Below are positions 17,359 to 24,989 of a DNA stretch of 64,000 bases, one piece after another; the stretch's first letter is position 1; the number at the start of each line of letters is the position of its first letter. This stretch comes from UBA1351 sp965140555. Its GTDB lineage: Bacteria; Bacillota; Clostridia; Lachnospirales; Vallitaleaceae. The DNA is taken from the NCBI GenBank assembly GCA_965140555.1, contig OZ223259.1:1550001-1614000 (forward strand), read 5' to 3'. A program made the translations under genes and the position numbers. Below the pieces are notes generated by a model, which was given only the letters and a program-made list of their open reading frames with translations, was not told the origin of the DNA and searched no databases.

Positions 17359-18638
17359 GTTGTCCACCGTCCTTGTTCCCGGTTAATTACATCATCCTTG
17401 GCTTCCTCTTCCTTGCTTACATTATATAACGCCATTAAAACACCAAGCATCATAAAAAATCCATAAAACCCTTTATAGTAATATAAATTATATTCTGTAA
17501 CACCGGTCATTAGAAAAGCCATCACCCCTGCAATGGTTCCTCCTGTCATCATCTTGATATATCGACTGTTCGTACGATAAATAGATACAACACCTAATCG
17601 CAAGATATTCAGAACAAAAATCAACAAAACAACCGCCCCGATTACACCTAACTCTACAAACCATTCTAAATATAAATTATGCGCATGATCCGCTTTCGCT
17701 GCATTCCCACTATAAAAGGGATAAATCATACTAAATATTTTGTTCCCTAATCCGGCACCATACCAGAAGAATTCTTTGATTGCTCGAACGGCACCTCCCC
17801 ATATGCTAATACGATAACTCACGGAGGTATCTTTAATCATAAGAGGATTTGTTAAGAATAACACCATACTTTCTACCAATGAATTCAATCGGCTTTGCAA
17901 TCCTGCAGGCATCCATATTAGTCCTACACCAACCATCACGGGAGCAAAAACAATAAAGCGAACTTCTATTAATAGTACAAAAATTACAATCGCTACAAGA
18001 AAACCTAAATATGCAGATCGCGAATAAGTTACTAACAGACACGCCATCAATATTCCTGCCATACCCACGGCCATAAGTTTATGAAATACTTGTCGTTTAT
18101 AAAGAAACACGGCAAACACAATAGGAATAATAATAACCAAAAATTCCGCTAGATTATTAGGGTTTTGCATAATTGAAGTAACTCGAATCTCTATATCCGG
18201 ATGTAATTCCGTATCAACCCAGGTATTCACTGCTGTTCTCCTAAAGAAATATTGAAAAATACCATATGCCGCAACTGCCGTCGTTGATAACACTATGGCC
18301 TGTAAGAAACGGAATATCGATTCCTTTGTTGTCAAATACCATTGAATCATCAGTAATAAAATAAAGCCATTGCCATAACGTATAAATTCAACCAAGCTTG
18401 TTTTAAAGGAGACCGAAAAAACGGTTGCATAAATCAGTACAATAAATACAAGCACCATCCACAATCCATTTTTTTCTAATGCTTTAGAAGCCGGCATTTC
18501 TTGCGTTCTTGCTCCGATAAACATCATAAGCAAAACAAATGTCAGTACATTAATCACTGCATAAGGCGCTAACGGAAGAAGGAATGCAAGAAGATAAAGC
18601 ATCATACGTATATAATCATCTAAACGTTTTATCATCAT
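17355..18638 (-). CDS. O-antigen ligase/polymerase family membrane protein
   Basis: A 427-residue polytopic membrane protein with roughly ten to twelve hydrophobic segments. The Wzy_C-type region has YRISIWGGAVRAIKEFFWYG, then the loop AKADHAHNLYLEWFVELG, whose histidine pattern is typical of WaaL/Wzy polymerases and ligases. The start at 18638 has GGAAGGA upstream; the frame extends to 18698 without a good site. It overlaps the preceding small frame by 23 bases in another frame. It probably polymerises, or transfers to the wall, the polymer made by this operon. Confidence 0.88.
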   Translation of the reverse strand: MMIKRLDDYIRMMLYLLAFLLPLAPYAVINVLTFVLLMMFIGARTQEMPASKALEKNGLWMVLVFIVLIYATVFSVSFKTSLVEFIRYGNGFILLLMIQWYLTTKESIFRFLQAIVLSTTAVAAYGIFQYFFRRTAVNTWVDTELHPDIEIRVTSIMQNPNNLAEFLVIIIPIVFAVFLYKRQVFHKLMAVGMAGILMACLLVTYSRSAYLGFLVAIVIFVLLIEVRFIVFAPVMVGVGLIWMPAGLQSRLNSLVESMVLFLTNPLMIKDTSVSYRISIWGGAVRAIKEFFWYGAGLGNKIFSMIYPFYSGNAAKADHAHNLYLEWFVELGVIGAVVLLIFVLNILRLGVVSIYRTNSRYIKMMTGGTIAGVMAFLMTGVTEYNLYYYKGFYGFFMMLGVLMALYNVSKEEEAKDDVINREQGRWTT

Positions 18639-18939
18639 CTTCACAATCCTTCCATGTCCATACACTACGTATAAAATATGAGTTCCATAACCAACCATTG
18701 GGGGTCTTCTTTTCTTTTTCCCTTACCCTTGCCGGCTCCGTTTTCTTTGTTGACATCGTCGGAATAATTAAGCTGGATTTTATAAAGCGCTCAAACCATA
18801 CTCTTTCTCGCATAAAAGGACTTAATAATGCACTTGAATGAACTCCGGCACGCAGCAGGCTAATAATGCGACTATTTGATACCCAAATTTTCAAACCTGC
18901 CAGACATCGTCCGACAAGACTATGTCGTAAGATATCCAT
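18616..18939 (-). CDS. Small hypothetical protein, possibly the detached N-terminus of the ligase
   Basis: A 107-residue frame starting one base after the DUF4330 stop, with a good AAGGAGAA site inside that gene's end. It is basic and has motifs such as IWVSNSRIISLLRAG and RVWFERFIKSS but no clear membrane helix. It overlaps the ligase start in another frame. Some clostridial O-antigen ligases carry a ~100-residue N-terminal extension of this flavour, so the two may be one gene split by a frameshift. A separate translationally coupled gene is equally possible. Confidence 0.55.
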   Translation of the reverse strand: MDILRHSLVGRCLAGLKIWVSNSRIISLLRAGVHSSALLSPFMRERVWFERFIKSSLIIPTMSTKKTEPARVREKEKKTPNGWLWNSYFIRSVWTWKDCEDDDKTFR

Positions 18940-18940
18940 A

Positions 18941-19447
18941 TTATTCTCCTTCTAAATCTACTTCAACATCCAATATTACCCCTTCAACAAGAAACTTATG
19001 GGTTCTTACTTTTAACGCTGTGCCGATATAACGAGCATCTCCTGCAGCCACTAATCCGGAACGAGGATTATAGGATCCTTTTCCTTCCAAACTAATCGTC
19101 ACATCATAACGATCCGGTATTTCACTTTTAACAATACTACCGTCTGCCGTTTTTACTTCTTCAAGGGCAGGTGTCGTCTCTATCGCTGTTATCGTGCCAA
19201 GAGAACTTCCCGTACGATCATCATAGACTTCATCACCTATTGCCATTTCTTCAGGAAATCCATTGTACAAGGCTTTAAATAGCACATCAATCTCATAATC
19301 ATGTGTTGAAGAAACAAAGGCACCGCCCTTTTCTTCCGTTAGCTTCATAAATCCAAATGCCAATACCGCCACAACAAATACAACAATGAAAAGATCTATA
19401 ATACTTACCTTTCCAAACAATAATCCTTGCTTATTAATAACTTTCAT
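18941..19447 (-). CDS. DUF4330 family protein
   Basis: A 168-residue protein with one N-terminal membrane anchor (about 15-37, IIDLFIVVFVVAVLAFGF) preceded by GLLFGKVS, and an extracytoplasmic beta-rich domain (VRTHKFLVEGVILDVEVDLEG). This matches the DUF4330 layout, a family of unknown function often seen with polysaccharide genes. It sits between the flippase and ligase genes and is likely an accessory protein of polymer export. Assignment rests on the N-terminal pattern and context. Confidence 0.75.
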   Translation of the reverse strand: MKVINKQGLLFGKVSIIDLFIVVFVVAVLAFGFMKLTEEKGGAFVSSTHDYEIDVLFKALYNGFPEEMAIGDEVYDDRTGSSLGTITAIETTPALEEVKTADGSIVKSEIPDRYDVTISLEGKGSYNPRSGLVAAGDARYIGTALKVRTHKFLVEGVILDVEVDLEGE

Positions 19448-19507
19448 AATACCTCCAATAGTTTGCCTCTCTCATCAGGCAATTTAACAGTCGACCTTTA
19501 CCAATAT

Positions 19508-20788
19508 TTACCATTGCTCTTTTAATACTTTATTTAATATCCATCGATTAACCACTACACCAAATCCATTGGATATAACAAAACCATAAGCCAGTCCTTT
19601 AAGTCCAATACGTGGTAATAGTATAACATCGACAGTAATCATCGTCACTAGCACAACAAGATTACATACAATATTCAAACGAACCTTTCCGATACTCATA
19701 AAGGCATTGCCTATGGGAGAATATAGCCCCCATGTGAACAACCCAAAGACTAAAATTCTAAAGTAAACGGCTGTATCTGCATATTCTGCCCCCAAAAGAA
19801 TGGGAACCATCCAAGGAATCACGATATACGCACCCACGAAAAGTACCGTCACTAAGAGTAACATTTTCTTCTGATAATCTTTGATCATCACTCGGACTGC
19901 CGGCAGATCATCGGATATATGGGATAGCTTCGGCACCATAATCTGATTGTAGCTAGAAGGAATCATAATCAATCCATTAATGAGCATTGTGGCCATTCCA
20001 TAGTCCGCAATCTCTCTACTATCCGGTAACATATAGTTCGCTAATATAATACTCATACTATTAATGAGTTGGAAAATAACCGTTGCTATTAATGCATACT
20101 TGGAATAGCCAACCAATGTTTTGAGTATCTCCTTATCCAAAGGATACTGGCGAATAACGCTATACGACGGCAATGTTACATGGCTAATCAATAAGAACGA
20201 GACAAAATTAGCGATAACAATACCTATAACGTAACCCTTAATTCCCCATAAAAACGAGAAACCAATAAGGGCAATAATGACCATACTTCGGGTTATAATC
20301 TGATAACGACTCATTTGCTTAATCTTGGACTGGGCTTGCATATAAGCAATACCTACATAGTTCAAAATAACAAAAGGCATCTGTAGAATATAGATACGCA
20401 TGAGCACATTAATACTCTCATCTTCAGGTGAAAAAAGATGCAAGAATGATGCAATATAGACCCCAACAATAACAAGGGTTGTCGTTATCAAATTGAGCTT
20501 TAACCCATTAACAACTAAGCTCATCTTACGCTCTTTGGTAATCTTCTCTGAACATAGTTTAACAATTGCCGTATTAATGCCCAATTGAGCCACTAATACA
20601 AGATTACTGTAGAAACCACTCATAACCGTAATACGCCCCATGGATTCCTTAGGCAATATTCGAGCCAAAAATATTTGCATTCCAAAACCCGCAACTTGTA
20701 TCAACATATTCGCCGATACAAGATGAAAAAAACCAATACTTGCTGCATAACCAAAGAGTTCTTTAATCCTTTGTATCAGTTTATTCAT
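19508..20788 (-). CDS. Polysaccharide flippase (Wzx/MVF-type)
   Basis: A 426-residue polytopic membrane protein with about 12-14 hydrophobic segments, resembling oligosaccharide flippases: SANMLIQVAGFGMQIFLARI near the start and MIPSSYNQIMVPKLS in the middle. It should move lipid-linked repeat units across the membrane. The ATG at 20788 has GAGGTGA upstream and overlaps the preceding glycosyltransferase by eight bases, whereas the frame start at 20830 would overlap far more. It works with the ligase/polymerase downstream. Confidence 0.9.
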   Translation of the reverse strand: MNKLIQRIKELFGYAASIGFFHLVSANMLIQVAGFGMQIFLARILPKESMGRITVMSGFYSNLVLVAQLGINTAIVKLCSEKITKERKMSLVVNGLKLNLITTTLVIVGVYIASFLHLFSPEDESINVLMRIYILQMPFVILNYVGIAYMQAQSKIKQMSRYQIITRSMVIIALIGFSFLWGIKGYVIGIVIANFVSFLLISHVTLPSYSVIRQYPLDKEILKTLVGYSKYALIATVIFQLINSMSIILANYMLPDSREIADYGMATMLINGLIMIPSSYNQIMVPKLSHISDDLPAVRVMIKDYQKKMLLLVTVLFVGAYIVIPWMVPILLGAEYADTAVYFRILVFGLFTWGLYSPIGNAFMSIGKVRLNIVCNLVVLVTMITVDVILLPRIGLKGLAYGFVISNGFGVVVNRWILNKVLKEQW

Positions 20789-21860
20789 GTTTATCACCTC
20801 GATTACCCTTGTATAGCTCGTAATAAACACGAATTACCTCTTGGCCGTATTCTTTACCATAACTATCTTGTGCATGATTTCCCCTATTCTTCAAGACGTC
20901 TTTAACGACCTCCGTCAGACTGTTGCTATCACGATTATTGAAGAACATCGTCCCTTGGGGGCGCTCTACACAATCACTTGCAATAACGGGACACCCTACA
21001 TATAGCGCTTCTCGTATGGATATGGCATCGCCATCCGTATTCGTCGGGCGTATAAAGGCAGAAGCCTTTTTTAATATGGGATAGTATTGTCCGCCATTAA
21101 TCATAAGAAGGAATCGCTCTTCCAATCCCAGCTCTTGTATTTGATGTAATAATTGCTCATAGTAAGGACGGTCTGTCACTTGGCTTAAGTAGAAAACAAA
21201 GCCAATATTCTCCATTCCATCTTCCTTAAGACGTGCCATCAGTTGAATACAAAGATCCAATCCATACAAATCTTCACCCATATAATGATTATTATTCGAC
21301 GCATTGGCTGTCAAAAACGTGGGATAAGACGCCATAAAGGCTTCTACTTGAGGATGAATGTCTCCTTGTTCTTCATGCATGGACGTTACCGGTGCAATGA
21401 AGCCGGGTATATAATGGATCTTTCTCTCTGGGAAACCATCTGCAATCATGGCTGCTTTGTCATCATGACTCACTGCAATAAAACAGTCTCCAAAACGTCT
21501 TACCACATAAAAACATAATTTTTGAAAGCCGGACAATGTCTTAAGCCCGTCCCGATAACTATGAAATGTATAGAGCATCTTTTTCCCGGAACATTTTGCG
21601 GCCAATAGATAAAAGGCTTTTTCACTCCAACCCATAATATGGCAATGAATAATATCTTCTTTCTTTGCCATCATATATTGCATAGCAAATCGACGTCTAT
21701 TACAAAATCGCGTCACATGATCATTTCGATCATTTTTAACTCCATATGCATAAATGTGGCAAGAAATATTATTTGTTTCAAGAAGCCCGGCTAGCCGCTT
21801 TACATGCATCGATATACCGCCTTCAGGCGGGGGATAATATCCCATAATTCCTACTTTCAT
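20781..21860 (-). CDS. Glycosyltransferase, GT-B fold (family 4-like)
   Basis: A 359-residue cytosolic glycosyltransferase. The N-terminus MKVGIMGYYPPPEGGISMHV is the glycine-rich acceptor loop of GT4 enzymes. The C-terminal domain has ASAFIRPTNTDGDAISIREAL, where the usual E-x7-E donor-site pattern is altered (first Glu replaced by Thr/Asp context). Donor and acceptor are unknown. It lies between a second glycosyltransferase and the flippase in the polymer operon. Confidence 0.87.
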   Translation of the reverse strand: MKVGIMGYYPPPEGGISMHVKRLAGLLETNNISCHIYAYGVKNDRNDHVTRFCNRRRFAMQYMMAKKEDIIHCHIMGWSEKAFYLLAAKCSGKKMLYTFHSYRDGLKTLSGFQKLCFYVVRRFGDCFIAVSHDDKAAMIADGFPERKIHYIPGFIAPVTSMHEEQGDIHPQVEAFMASYPTFLTANASNNNHYMGEDLYGLDLCIQLMARLKEDGMENIGFVFYLSQVTDRPYYEQLLHQIQELGLEERFLLMINGGQYYPILKKASAFIRPTNTDGDAISIREALYVGCPVIASDCVERPQGTMFFNNRDSNSLTEVVKDVLKNRGNHAQDSYGKEYGQEVIRVYYELYKGNRGDKHE

Positions 21861-21871
21861 GCACTGCTCCT

Positions 21872-23122
21872 TTATTGTTCTGCTTGATTTATATGCTCTA
21901 CAAGTCGTTTCGTCAAGGCTTTACGGTGATACGTTTTGATGATTTCCCTATTCGGTTCACGGATCAAGGTCTTCTCTTTCCAACGTTTATATAAGGTTAG
22001 ATAAGCCTCCTTAATGTCTTCAACCGAATCCGATGAGGCACATATTCCGGATTCCGTTTGATTAATAACCGACTCTGCTTCACCACCCGATGGTACAAGA
22101 CCTAGTATCGGACGGTTACAGTTAATGTACTCAAATATTTTACCGGAGGCAAAATTCTTTGCCCCTGGTCCTTCCCCAATAATAAGAAGTAATACATCCG
22201 CAAGAATCAATTGTCGAATCGACTCCTTGTGGGGTTGATAGCCAATCAACTCAATAAACGAACGTACATTATACTCATCCATCCATCGATTCATGCGATT
22301 CATATCTAAATTCCCTATAAATCGAAGTTTAATATCCGCCGGATCTACCAACCCTTCATCCATTAATTCTCGAATAGCTTGAAAAAAACGATTTGGTTTT
22401 CTACGACCATACATGGCTCCTGTATATGTTACAACAAATTGTTCCTTATAGTGATGTGTCAAATCAAATTCACTAAAATCATCATCGTCGTATCCATTAG
22501 GAATTACAGTAGCCTTCTTTCTCAACTCCGGATAATCTTCCAAGAAATTATTCAACATACATTGTGTGTTGGTAATAAACCCATCGCAAGATTCTATGAC
22601 TTCTCGTTCCATTCTTTTTTCTAATCGTTGTCTGAACGAGGAGTAATTCATATCTAATATATATGGATTTTTGGTCCATTCATCTCTAAAATCTGCAATC
22701 CATGTCAAATGGGGAAAACGCTTCTTAAGGCGTATTCCCAGCAAATGGTCACTATAGGGAAAGGATGTGGTATATAAATATTCAATACGCTGCTCCTTAA
22801 TTAAGCGAAGAGCTTTCTTATAGGCACCTTTTGACCACAGATAATCTGCATCCGGAATCGAAAGTTTACGCTGAATAAGTTTCCCACCTCGTCCTAATAG
22901 TCCGGGGAGTTCTCCCATATCATAAGCAAAGGTTCTCTCAATCGGATGTTCTCCGACATCTTCTAGGAGGGTCTGATCTGTCAATCCCCCTTTAACCGTA
23001 CGTGTCAATACGATAGGTATAAAATCAAAGTCCGGTAGATATTTCACAAATTTACAACTCCGTTGTACACCTGAACCACCTAATGGCGGGTACTGATTGG
23101 CCACCATTAATAGCTTTTTCAT
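21872..23122 (-). CDS. Glycosyltransferase, GT-B fold (family 4-like)
   Basis: A 416-residue glycosyltransferase starting MKKLLMVANQYPPLGGSGVQ, a typical GT4 N-terminal loop. The C-terminal half contains VTYTGAMYGRRKPNRF (phosphate/nucleotide loop) and LLLIIGEGPGAKNFASGKIFEY, with the K-[IF]-[FY]-E-Y donor-binding signature. Its ATG overlaps the wecC stop by four bases, so the genes are coupled. A ManNAcA acceptor or donor is plausible from context but not shown. Confidence 0.87.
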   Translation of the reverse strand: MKKLLMVANQYPPLGGSGVQRSCKFVKYLPDFDFIPIVLTRTVKGGLTDQTLLEDVGEHPIERTFAYDMGELPGLLGRGGKLIQRKLSIPDADYLWSKGAYKKALRLIKEQRIEYLYTTSFPYSDHLLGIRLKKRFPHLTWIADFRDEWTKNPYILDMNYSSFRQRLEKRMEREVIESCDGFITNTQCMLNNFLEDYPELRKKATVIPNGYDDDDFSEFDLTHHYKEQFVVTYTGAMYGRRKPNRFFQAIRELMDEGLVDPADIKLRFIGNLDMNRMNRWMDEYNVRSFIELIGYQPHKESIRQLILADVLLLIIGEGPGAKNFASGKIFEYINCNRPILGLVPSGGEAESVINQTESGICASSDSVEDIKEAYLTLYKRWKEKTLIREPNREIIKTYHRKALTKRLVEHINQAEQ

Positions 23123-24369
23123 TCATTACCCCTTCCTAAGAGATGATAATCTTCTCCTAGCGCTTTTATCATATGTTCTTCAACACAGTTACGTGTATCT
23201 AGAATCGGGCAGTCAAATTGCGTATAATCTACTTTTGTAAAGACGGAATGATTGACACCCACAACAACCAAATCCGGCTGACTGAGCGCAGCTTTATCAG
23301 GTGTTACTAAATATTCATGACTCGATACATAAGGATCTACCACTTGAATATGAATACCTTCAATATCATTTAATAAATCTATCAAATGAAGAATAGGACT
23401 CTCTCTCAAATCATCAATATCGGGCTTATAGGTAATTCCCATAATAACAATACGTTTATGCTTCAATGTTCCCAATATATTCTTCATGCGACTTAATACA
23501 TATCCCGGCATACTATCATTCGTCTCACGTGCAAGACGAATCATCTTAGCCGTATCATTAAATCGTTCAACAATAAACCATGGATCTACAGCAAGACAAT
23601 GCCCTCCAACTCCCGGTCCCGGTTGATGAATATTTACCCGAGGATGTTTATTGGCTAATCGTACAACCTCCCATGCATTAATACCTAATTGTTCACAAAT
23701 CATCGCTAATTCATTAGCAAGTCCGATATTCACATCTCTAAAGGTATTTTCCATTAACTTACACATTTCTGCCGTCGTTGCATCTGTCAAAAATATTTCG
23801 CCTTTAACGAAGGATTCATAGAGAGCCTTTACTTTCTTTCCTGATTGCTCATTAATACCACCAACTATCCGACTGTTTTCAACCAATTCAATGAGAATTT
23901 TACCTGGTATAACGCGTTCAGGTGAATGAGCTATATAAAGATCTTCATATAAATCCAGTCCTGACTTTTCAAGAATCGGTAACATGAGTTTTTCAACTGT
24001 CCCCGGCGGAGATGTTGATTCAAGAATAACACAGTTGCCTTTTCTGAGGTGAGGAACGATGGATTCTGTAGCGGCTTCCACATAGGTCATATCCGCTGTT
24101 TTATCTTCCTTAATCGGTGTAGGTACTGCAATGATAAATACATCCGCTTCCTGTGGTGTTACTGACGCCTTCAAACGTCCTTCAGATACCACCTGCTTTA
24201 CTAAGTCACCAAGATAAGGCTCTTCAATGGTTATATCTCCCTGATTTAAAGCTTCTACAACTCTAGGATTTACATCAACACCTATGATTTCAAAACCGTT
24301 ACTGGCGAACATAGCAGCCGTAGGCATTCCAATATAGCCTAACCCTACAATACATATTGTTCTACTCAT
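23119..24369 (-). CDS. wecC: UDP-N-acetyl-D-mannosamine dehydrogenase
   Basis: Oxidises UDP-ManNAc twice with NAD to UDP-ManNAcA. The 416-residue protein has the Rossmann start CIVGLGYIGMPTA, the middle helix with ESTSPPGT, and catalytic C258 in GPGVGGHCLAVDPWF; HCLAVDPWF is typical of the ManNAc rather than the glucose enzymes. It supplies an acidic sugar for the polymer made here. No epimerase (mnaA) is in the window, so UDP-ManNAc must come from elsewhere. Confidence 0.9.
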   Translation of the reverse strand: MSRTICIVGLGYIGMPTAAMFASNGFEIIGVDVNPRVVEALNQGDITIEEPYLGDLVKQVVSEGRLKASVTPQEADVFIIAVPTPIKEDKTADMTYVEAATESIVPHLRKGNCVILESTSPPGTVEKLMLPILEKSGLDLYEDLYIAHSPERVIPGKILIELVENSRIVGGINEQSGKKVKALYESFVKGEIFLTDATTAEMCKLMENTFRDVNIGLANELAMICEQLGINAWEVVRLANKHPRVNIHQPGPGVGGHCLAVDPWFIVERFNDTAKMIRLARETNDSMPGYVLSRMKNILGTLKHKRIVIMGITYKPDIDDLRESPILHLIDLLNDIEGIHIQVVDPYVSSHEYLVTPDKAALSQPDLVVVGVNHSVFTKVDYTQFDCPILDTRNCVEEHMIKALGEDYHLLGRGNE

Positions 24370-24385
24370 GATCGTTCCTTTCTCT

Positions 24386-24904
24386 TCACTCTACTCGTTT
24401 TTTTATTAATTTAGCCGGTATACCACCCACAACACTATAAGGTTCAACATCCTTTGTCACAACAGCTGCTGCACCTACAATACTGCCTTTTCCGATAGTT
24501 ACACCGGGTAATATTATTGCTCTTGCACCAATCCAAACATCATCTTCAATGATAACAGGTTGTGCCATTGTATCCCCTTGTTCCATCATCGGGATATCTG
24601 TTCGTTCTGTATGATGGCCTCTTGTGTAGATAATAACATCCGGCCCCATCATAACATGCTTTCCAATTGTTAAAGGGCCTTGCACCCTAGCATTAATTCC
24701 AATGCCTGAATAATCTCCTATTGAGACATAACGTCCGGATCCAAAAAAAACATTCTTTTCAATGTTCACATTCTTTCCCATGTCCATAAATATAAACTGA
24801 CATAGAAATTGCCGAAATTTCTGAGCGCCAAAGGTTATGACACCCTGAGATTCAGGCATTCTTTTTCCAATTCCATAATATAATAATAATGCGAACAATC
24901 GCAT
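24386..24904 (-). CDS. Left-handed beta-helix acyltransferase
   Basis: A 172-residue hexapeptide-repeat protein of the maltose/nodulation O-acetyltransferase type. Isoleucine/valine-rich hexads run through the middle (NVNIEKNVFFG, VIIEDDVWIGARAIILPG), with catalytic histidine in TRGHHT and the C-terminal VVGGIPAKLIKK. Start 24904 was chosen because GGGAGG is well placed upstream; 24931 is not. It likely O-acetylates a sugar of the polymer. Confidence 0.9.
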   Translation of the reverse strand: MRLFALLLYYGIGKRMPESQGVITFGAQKFRQFLCQFIFMDMGKNVNIEKNVFFGSGRYVSIGDYSGIGINARVQGPLTIGKHVMMGPDVIIYTRGHHTERTDIPMMEQGDTMAQPVIIEDDVWIGARAIILPGVTIGKGSIVGAAAVVTKDVEPYSVVGGIPAKLIKKRVE

Positions 24905-24989
24905 ATTAATACCTCCCACCATATACCACAATGATTAGAAGCATAATAGCCTCTAATCATTGTACCATATTAGCTTCACAATCGCCATG

